A program made the position numbers and the translations under genes. From positions 1 to 9,775 of the forward strand of contig DATLYT010000065.1 in the NCBI GenBank assembly GCA_035574455.1: 9,775 nt of DNA, read 5' to 3'. This DNA comes from DATLYT01 sp035574455. Its GTDB lineage: Bacteria > Bacteroidota > Ignavibacteria > UBA10030. Of this stretch, positions 6,150 to 9,775 are shown one piece after another; within the stretch, counting starts at the first letter, position 1; every line of letters begins with the position of its first letter. The notes under the pieces are model-generated. The model saw only the letters and a program-made list of their open reading frames with translations. It ran no database searches and was not told the DNA's origin.

Positions 6150-7427
6150 ATGGCAGACGCAGCAACACAAGAAAAGAAGCCCGTACCGCTCCATACAAAG
6201 ATTCTTACCGGACTTGTCCTCGGCGCGATTGTCGGCGTCGCGACCAACCTCACTATTGGCAGTGAAAACATCCAGGGTGTCGTGGCGAACGTCACCGAGC
6301 CGTTGGGACGCATGTGGCTGAATGCACTCATTATGGTGGTTATCCCGCTTATTATTTCGACGCTCTCGCTCGGTGTGGCGGGATTGGGCGACCTGAAAAC
6401 GCTTGGGCGTATTGGGTTGATTACGATTCTCGGCTTCCTCATGCTCACAGCGCTCTCAACAACGCTTGGCCTAACCGTGATGAACGTGGTACAGCCGGGA
6501 ACCGGGCTTGACCCGGCCGTCAAGGAGAAGCTGATGCAGGCCTATCAAGGCGAGGCAAAAGGTGCGATGGGGCTTGCGGAAGGCAAATTTGGTGTGGATC
6601 TCTTCGTGAAGATGGTTCCCCGAAACCCGATCGCCGCGATGGCGAACGGTGAGATGCTCGCGGTGATCGTTTTTGCATTGATGATCGGCGTTGCCATGAC
6701 GATTCTCTCGCGCGAGAAAGCAGAGCCGATGGTCAAGTTCATGGAAAGCCTCGGCCACATTGTCATTGCGATCATCGAGCTGGTGATGAAGGTTGCTCCC
6801 GTCGGTGTGTTCTGTCTGATCTTCAGTGTAACCGCGCGGTTTGGTTATGACTTACTCGTCCAACTTCTTATGTACGTCCTCACGGTCGTCGGCAGTCTGG
6901 CGGTGTTCCAGTTTGTGGTGTACCCGCTGGTGGTCAAATTCATTGCTCGACGGGATCCGATCGAATTCTTTCGCAAGATCAAGATTGTTATACTGACGGC
7001 ATTCTCCACCTCATCCAGCAACGCAACATTGCCCACAACGATGCGCGTGGGCGAGCAGGAGCTCGGTTTGCCGCGTGAGATCGCAGGTTTCGTTCTCCCA
7101 CTCGGCGCGACGATGAACATGAACGGCACGGCGCTGTTTGAAGGCGCAACGGTTCTCTTCCTCGCTCAAGTTTTCGGCGTCGAACTCTCACTCGGCGCGC
7201 AGTTGATCGTCGTCCTGATGTCCGTCATCACCGCAATCGGCGTGGCGGGCATCCCAGGTGGCTCGATTCCACTTTTGATGATGGTGCTTGGTCTGGTTGG
7301 CGTTCCGATGGAAGGTATCGCGATCGTCCTGGGTGTCGATCGCATTCTTGACATGTGCCGAACGACGCTCAATGTGACTGGGGATCTTGTAACGGCAACC
7401 ATCGTTCAGCGGTTCGAGAAAGCGTAG
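6150..7427 (+). CDS. Dicarboxylate/amino acid:cation symporter (DctA/GltP, DAACS family)
   Basis: Inner-membrane secondary transporter of 425 residues, full length for the glutamate/C4-dicarboxylate symporter family, with eight transmembrane helices and two re-entrant hairpins expected. Visible landmarks are the Ser-rich hairpin-1 motif FSTSSSNATLP (285-295), the TM7 motif NMNGT (323-327), hairpin-2 AGIPGG (366-371), and TM8 VDRILDMCRTTLNVTGD (396-412). By alignment to archaeal GltPh, Asp401 and Arg404 match the substrate-binding Asp394 and Arg397, which favours an acidic substrate such as aspartate, glutamate or a C4-dicarboxylate. Thr327, Asn408 and Asp412 are also kept. The TM7 motif has Asn in place of the usual Asp of NMDGT. 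The start is set by AAGGAG. The gene is divergent from the aldolase and convergent with HMT-MTHFR. The precise substrate and coupling ion are undetermined. Confidence 0.94.
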   Translation: MADAATQEKKPVPLHTKILTGLVLGAIVGVATNLTIGSENIQGVVANVTEPLGRMWLNALIMVVIPLIISTLSLGVAGLGDLKTLGRIGLITILGFLMLTALSTTLGLTVMNVVQPGTGLDPAVKEKLMQAYQGEAKGAMGLAEGKFGVDLFVKMVPRNPIAAMANGEMLAVIVFALMIGVAMTILSREKAEPMVKFMESLGHIVIAIIELVMKVAPVGVFCLIFSVTARFGYDLLVQLLMYVLTVVGSLAVFQFVVYPLVVKFIARRDPIEFFRKIKIVILTAFSTSSSNATLPTTMRVGEQELGLPREIAGFVLPLGATMNMNGTALFEGATVLFLAQVFGVELSLGAQLIVVLMSVITAIGVAGIPGGSIPLLMMVLGLVGVPMEGIAIVLGVDRILDMCRTTLNVTGDLVTATIVQRFEKA

Positions 7428-7444
7428 GATCCTCCTTTTGCATC

Positions 7445-7461
7445 CCGACGTAGAACGTCGG
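7445..7461. repeat. Short perfect palindrome downstream of the symporter
   Basis: CCGACGT (7445-7451) and ACGTCGG (7455-7461) pair perfectly around a 3-nt AGA loop. No T-run directly follows on either strand, so it is not itself a terminator. It lies 9 bp before the bidirectional terminator and could be a short interspersed palindrome or an RNA 3'-end stabiliser. Confidence 0.5.
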
Positions 7462-7469
7462 AACGAGAA

Positions 7470-7502
7470 AAAAGAAGCCTGACCATCGGTCAGGCTTCTT
7501 TT
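7470..7502. terminator. Bidirectional Rho-independent terminator between convergent genes
   Basis: A perfect 15-bp stem (7470-7484 with 7488-7502) has a 3-nt loop, a G+C-rich core, and A-rich/T-rich flanks on both sides. It can therefore stop transcription from the symporter (plus strand, T-run at the 3' arm) and from HMT-MTHFR (minus strand, T-run at the 5' arm read in reverse). It lies 42 bp after the symporter stop and 21 bp after the HMT-MTHFR stop, exactly where a shared terminator is expected. Confidence 0.92.
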
Positions 7503-7523
7503 GTTCTCAGCCATGTCGTCCTG

Positions 7524-9404
7524 TTACAGCATCCTCTTTTCCTCTTCCAGCATCCCGATTCCATCCAGAATCTTCGGCACGATCTCGTACTTCTTGAACG
7601 GCGGCATCAGATAGGCTCCGGCGACCAGCGACTTTGCCTGGTTCAGGAAGGAAATCGCCATCTCGATTCCAACTTCTCCCGCCCGTTCTCCAGCCGAGCG
7701 AAGTCGTTCCCGTATCTGCTGCGGAATCGCCATCCCCGGAATCTCATTGTGGAGAAAGTCCGCATGTTTGTAGCTGCGGAGCGGCAAAATACCGATCATC
7801 AGCGGAATGTGCCAGCGATCGATCCGGTTCAGCAACTGTTCGAGCGTGCGCATGTCATAGATTGGCTGCGTGAAGGCAATCTCTGCGCCGGCGGCAATTT
7901 TCTTTTCGAGCTTTTCAATTTCATAGTCAAGGTTGTCGGCCGTGGCGTTGACCGCGCAGGCGATGAGGAACGATGTTCTGCCCTCAATCGTGTTCCCCAT
8001 CAGGTCGCGTCCTTCGTTCATCGACTTCACGGCGCGAATCAAGCCCGGTGAGTCGATGTCGAACACCGAGCTCGCCTGCGGATAATCGCCAATGTTCGTC
8101 GGGTCGCCGGTGATGCAGAGGATGTTGCGAAGGCCTAAGGCATGCGCACCGAGCAGTTCCGCTTGCAGACCGATCATATTGCGATCCCGCGTCGCCAGAT
8201 GCGTCATCGCTTCCATTCCCGTTTGTTGCTGGATGATGTACGACAGCGCTATGGAACTCATGCGCAGCCGTGCCCGCGCTCCGTCCGTAATGTTCACCGC
8301 ATCGATTCCGTAGCGCTGCAGCTCACGGGCCCCGTCAATCAACGACGACATATCAAGCCCGCGTGGAACATCCAGCTCGACCGTCGTCAGAAACTTTTTG
8401 CCGATGTTCCGGGCAAACCGAGAACGATCTCCTGCGCCCTCGGCAACTTCAACAGTAATTCTCTCTCGCGTCTGCGCCTTTGCTTTCGCAGGCTCCTTGA
8501 CCTTTACGTCGATCGGCCGACCCTTGAGGTCATCCAGCACACGCTTGATGGCGCGGATATGAGCGGGCGTCGAACCACAACACGCCCCGATGAGTGTGAC
8601 ACCACCCTGAACCAGCTCCTTGGCGTACGCAGCAAGATAGTCCGGCGTGGCGTGGTAGATCGAGCGGCCGTTGAGGAGCGTCGGGATTCCGGCAGCGGGC
8701 TGAGCGGACATGACCACACCATCTTTATACATGCTGCGGATGATACTGAACATTCGCTGTGGCCCGACGGTGCAGTTCGCGCCGACAACATCCACACCTC
8801 GGGCGAGGAGGTGTTCGACTACTTCGACCGGGAATGATCCGGAGAGAATCGCCCCATCTTCGGGAAACGTTTTCTGTGCAACGATGGGAAGGTCTGTCGT
8901 CTCTTTCGCCGCTGTAATCGCTTCATCAAGCTCATGGAGACTCACAAATGTTTCGAGGATTAACAGGTCAACACCCGCTTTCACGAGTATCTCGATTTGC
9001 TCGCGAAACGCCTCCCGCGCCTTACTGAGCTTGAGCTTGCCGATGGGTTCCAGCAGCTTACCAGTCGGGCCTACCGAACCGGCAACATAAACAGCTCCTC
9101 CTGCTGCCTCACGTGCGAGTTCAACACCCCGGCGGTTGATTTCTTCAACTTGATCTTCTAAGTGAAACTGTGCCAGGCGAAATCGATTGGCGGAAAAGGT
9201 ATTCGTCTGGATGATCTCCGCGCCGGCGTCGATGTACTCACGATGAATCCGCACGACGATGTCAGGATTTTTGATGTTCTGGATTTCGTGCGGGAGTTCG
9301 GCGTACTCGTAGAGATCGAGGAGTGTGCCCATTGCACCGTCGCAGAGAATGGGTCCTTGCTTGATGCGCTGACGGAAGGGGATTTTGGCTGGCGCGGCGT
9401 TCAT
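7524..9404 (-). CDS. Bifunctional homocysteine S-methyltransferase / 5,10-methylenetetrahydrofolate reductase
   Basis: Product of 626 residues, the standard length for this two-domain family (B. subtilis YitJ type). Residues about 10-295 form the homocysteine methyltransferase barrel: DGAMGTLL (22-29), QTNTF (66-70), and zinc ligands Cys211 (GANCTVGP) and Cys275-Cys276 (IGACCGSTP). A charged linker (about 300-330) leads to the MTHFR barrel (about 335-610). Its landmarks are TVELDVPRG with Glu343, NITDG (371-375), ITGDPTNIG with Asp434 matching catalytic Asp120 of E. coli MetF, and FTQPIYD with Gln513. The MTHFR half reduces 5,10-methylene-THF using FAD; the other half methylates homocysteine to methionine. 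The folate- and cobalamin-binding modules of MetH are absent. The ATG has no Shine-Dalgarno sequence and a palindrome sits just ahead of it. It lies 39 bp after the SCO gene on the same strand, and no SAM riboswitch fits in that gap. Confidence 0.95.
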   Translation of the reverse strand: MNAAPAKIPFRQRIKQGPILCDGAMGTLLDLYEYAELPHEIQNIKNPDIVVRIHREYIDAGAEIIQTNTFSANRFRLAQFHLEDQVEEINRRGVELAREAAGGAVYVAGSVGPTGKLLEPIGKLKLSKAREAFREQIEILVKAGVDLLILETFVSLHELDEAITAAKETTDLPIVAQKTFPEDGAILSGSFPVEVVEHLLARGVDVVGANCTVGPQRMFSIIRSMYKDGVVMSAQPAAGIPTLLNGRSIYHATPDYLAAYAKELVQGGVTLIGACCGSTPAHIRAIKRVLDDLKGRPIDVKVKEPAKAKAQTRERITVEVAEGAGDRSRFARNIGKKFLTTVELDVPRGLDMSSLIDGARELQRYGIDAVNITDGARARLRMSSIALSYIIQQQTGMEAMTHLATRDRNMIGLQAELLGAHALGLRNILCITGDPTNIGDYPQASSVFDIDSPGLIRAVKSMNEGRDLMGNTIEGRTSFLIACAVNATADNLDYEIEKLEKKIAAGAEIAFTQPIYDMRTLEQLLNRIDRWHIPLMIGILPLRSYKHADFLHNEIPGMAIPQQIRERLRSAGERAGEVGIEMAISFLNQAKSLVAGAYLMPPFKKYEIVPKILDGIGMLEEEKRML

Positions 9405-9411
9405 GGTTGTG

Positions 9412-9439
9412 GTAGGGACATATCACGGTATGTCCCTAC
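9412..9439. repeat. 28-base palindrome in the HMT-MTHFR ribosome-binding region
   Basis: GTAGGGACATA (9412-9422) and TATGTCCCTAC (9429-9439) pair perfectly over 11 bp around a 6-nt loop. It fills most of the 39-bp gap between the SCO stop (9444) and the HMT-MTHFR start (9404), leaving 7 nt before the ATG. There is no T-run, so it is not a classic terminator. The sequence style resembles the short interspersed palindromes (GTAGGGACA...TGTCCCTAC) found scattered in many bacterial genomes; that family assignment is from memory, not a search. Confidence 0.75.
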
Positions 9440-9443
9440 GATA

Positions 9444-9775
9444 TTAACGGGCAAGTTCGCGAATCTTCTGCACCACTTCTTCAGGCTTCCATTCGTTGTC
9501 TTTGATGACCTGAGCAAGATTTCCGTCCGGATCAATCAACACCGTGCGGAGGTTGTGGGCAATGAGTCCCCCTTCATCATCGTAAAAGGTGAGATCCAGT
9601 CCATTGCCTAACTGCTGGATGGTGGAAATCTTGTCTACGACGAAATCCCACGTTGAAAAATCCGCACCGTAGTTCTTGCCGTATTTCTTCAGTACTTCGG
9701 GTGTATCATTCTGCGGGTCGAAGCTGATCGACAGAAGATGCCATTTGCCGCGCAGCGAGGGGTCCTTGCTGAGTG
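9444..9775 (-). CDS. SCO1/SenC family protein, C-terminal part (5' end outside window)
   Basis: An open minus-strand frame of 110 residues runs in from the right edge and ends in ELAR at the stop at 9444. It carries the thioredoxin-fold SCO signature LSISFDPQNDTPEVLKKYG, then ADFSTWDF, and later IAHNLRTVLIDPDG. The His in the last motif matches the third copper ligand of SCO proteins. The CxxxC copper-binding motif and any membrane anchor or signal peptide lie upstream, outside the window, so metal binding cannot be confirmed. SCO proteins deliver copper to, or reduce, the CuA site of cytochrome c oxidase in the periplasm or membrane, which suggests aerobic or nitrous-oxide respiration elsewhere in the genome. 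It may be co-transcribed with HMT-MTHFR 39 bp downstream, with no obvious functional link. Confidence 0.88.
   Translation of the reverse strand, partial: LSKDPSLRGKWHLLSISFDPQNDTPEVLKKYGKNYGADFSTWDFVVDKISTIQQLGNGLDLTFYDDEGGLIAHNLRTVLIDPDGNLAQVIKDNEWKPEEVVQKIRELAR

Noticed and set aside
8142..8837. Plus-strand open frame of 231 codons inside HMT-MTHFR
   Set aside because: Antisense to conserved catalytic segments; Arg/His/Asp-rich composition without domain features.
9405..9443. SAM (S-box) riboswitch upstream of HMT-MTHFR
   Set aside because: Only 39 bp are available and they hold a simple palindrome; none of the multi-helix S-box structure or a terminator fits.

Overview
The window is a gene-dense stretch of an ordinary bacterial chromosome. 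I see no phage, insertion sequence, CRISPR or tRNA signal. Base composition is moderate (a little above half G+C by eye). Several features would fit a Bacteroidota/Ignavibacteriota-type Gram-negative: an exported S9 peptidase whose signal peptide ends in a '-AFSQ' type cleavage region, a bifunctional homocysteine methyltransferase/methylene-THF reductase, a SCO-family protein, and many start codons without a Shine-Dalgarno sequence. This assignment is an inference and is not firm.

Layout. At the left edge (1-175) there is possibly the 5' end of an unrecognised minus-strand gene. Next come two co-directional minus-strand blocks. rarA (replication-fork AAA+ ATPase) is followed 40 bp later by an exported S9 prolyl-oligopeptidase-type peptidase. 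Upstream of rarA, ddl (D-Ala-D-Ala ligase) and a small FtsB/DivIC-like septum protein form a tight pair with a 3-bp gap, closed by a candidate Rho-independent terminator at about 3683-3705. Further upstream on the same strand is a class II (fuculose-phosphate type) aldolase with a C-terminal linker and amphipathic helix. A dicarboxylate/amino-acid:cation symporter of the DctA/GltP family is transcribed divergently from the aldolase. It converges on a bifunctional HMT-MTHFR gene, and the two share a perfect bidirectional terminator at 7470-7502. The right edge holds the C-terminal half of a SCO-family protein, separated from HMT-MTHFR by a 28-base palindrome that occupies the ribosome-binding region.

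How the genes relate. ddl and the septum gene both serve cell-wall and division functions and are probably co-transcribed. HMT-MTHFR serves methionine and one-carbon metabolism. The aldolase and the divergent transporter share a roughly 106-bp intergenic region and may share regulation, but no link is proven. The observation most worth following is the aldolase tail, which resembles the encapsulation peptides that target enzymes to bacterial microcompartments. No shell gene lies in this window, so any microcompartment would have to be encoded elsewhere.
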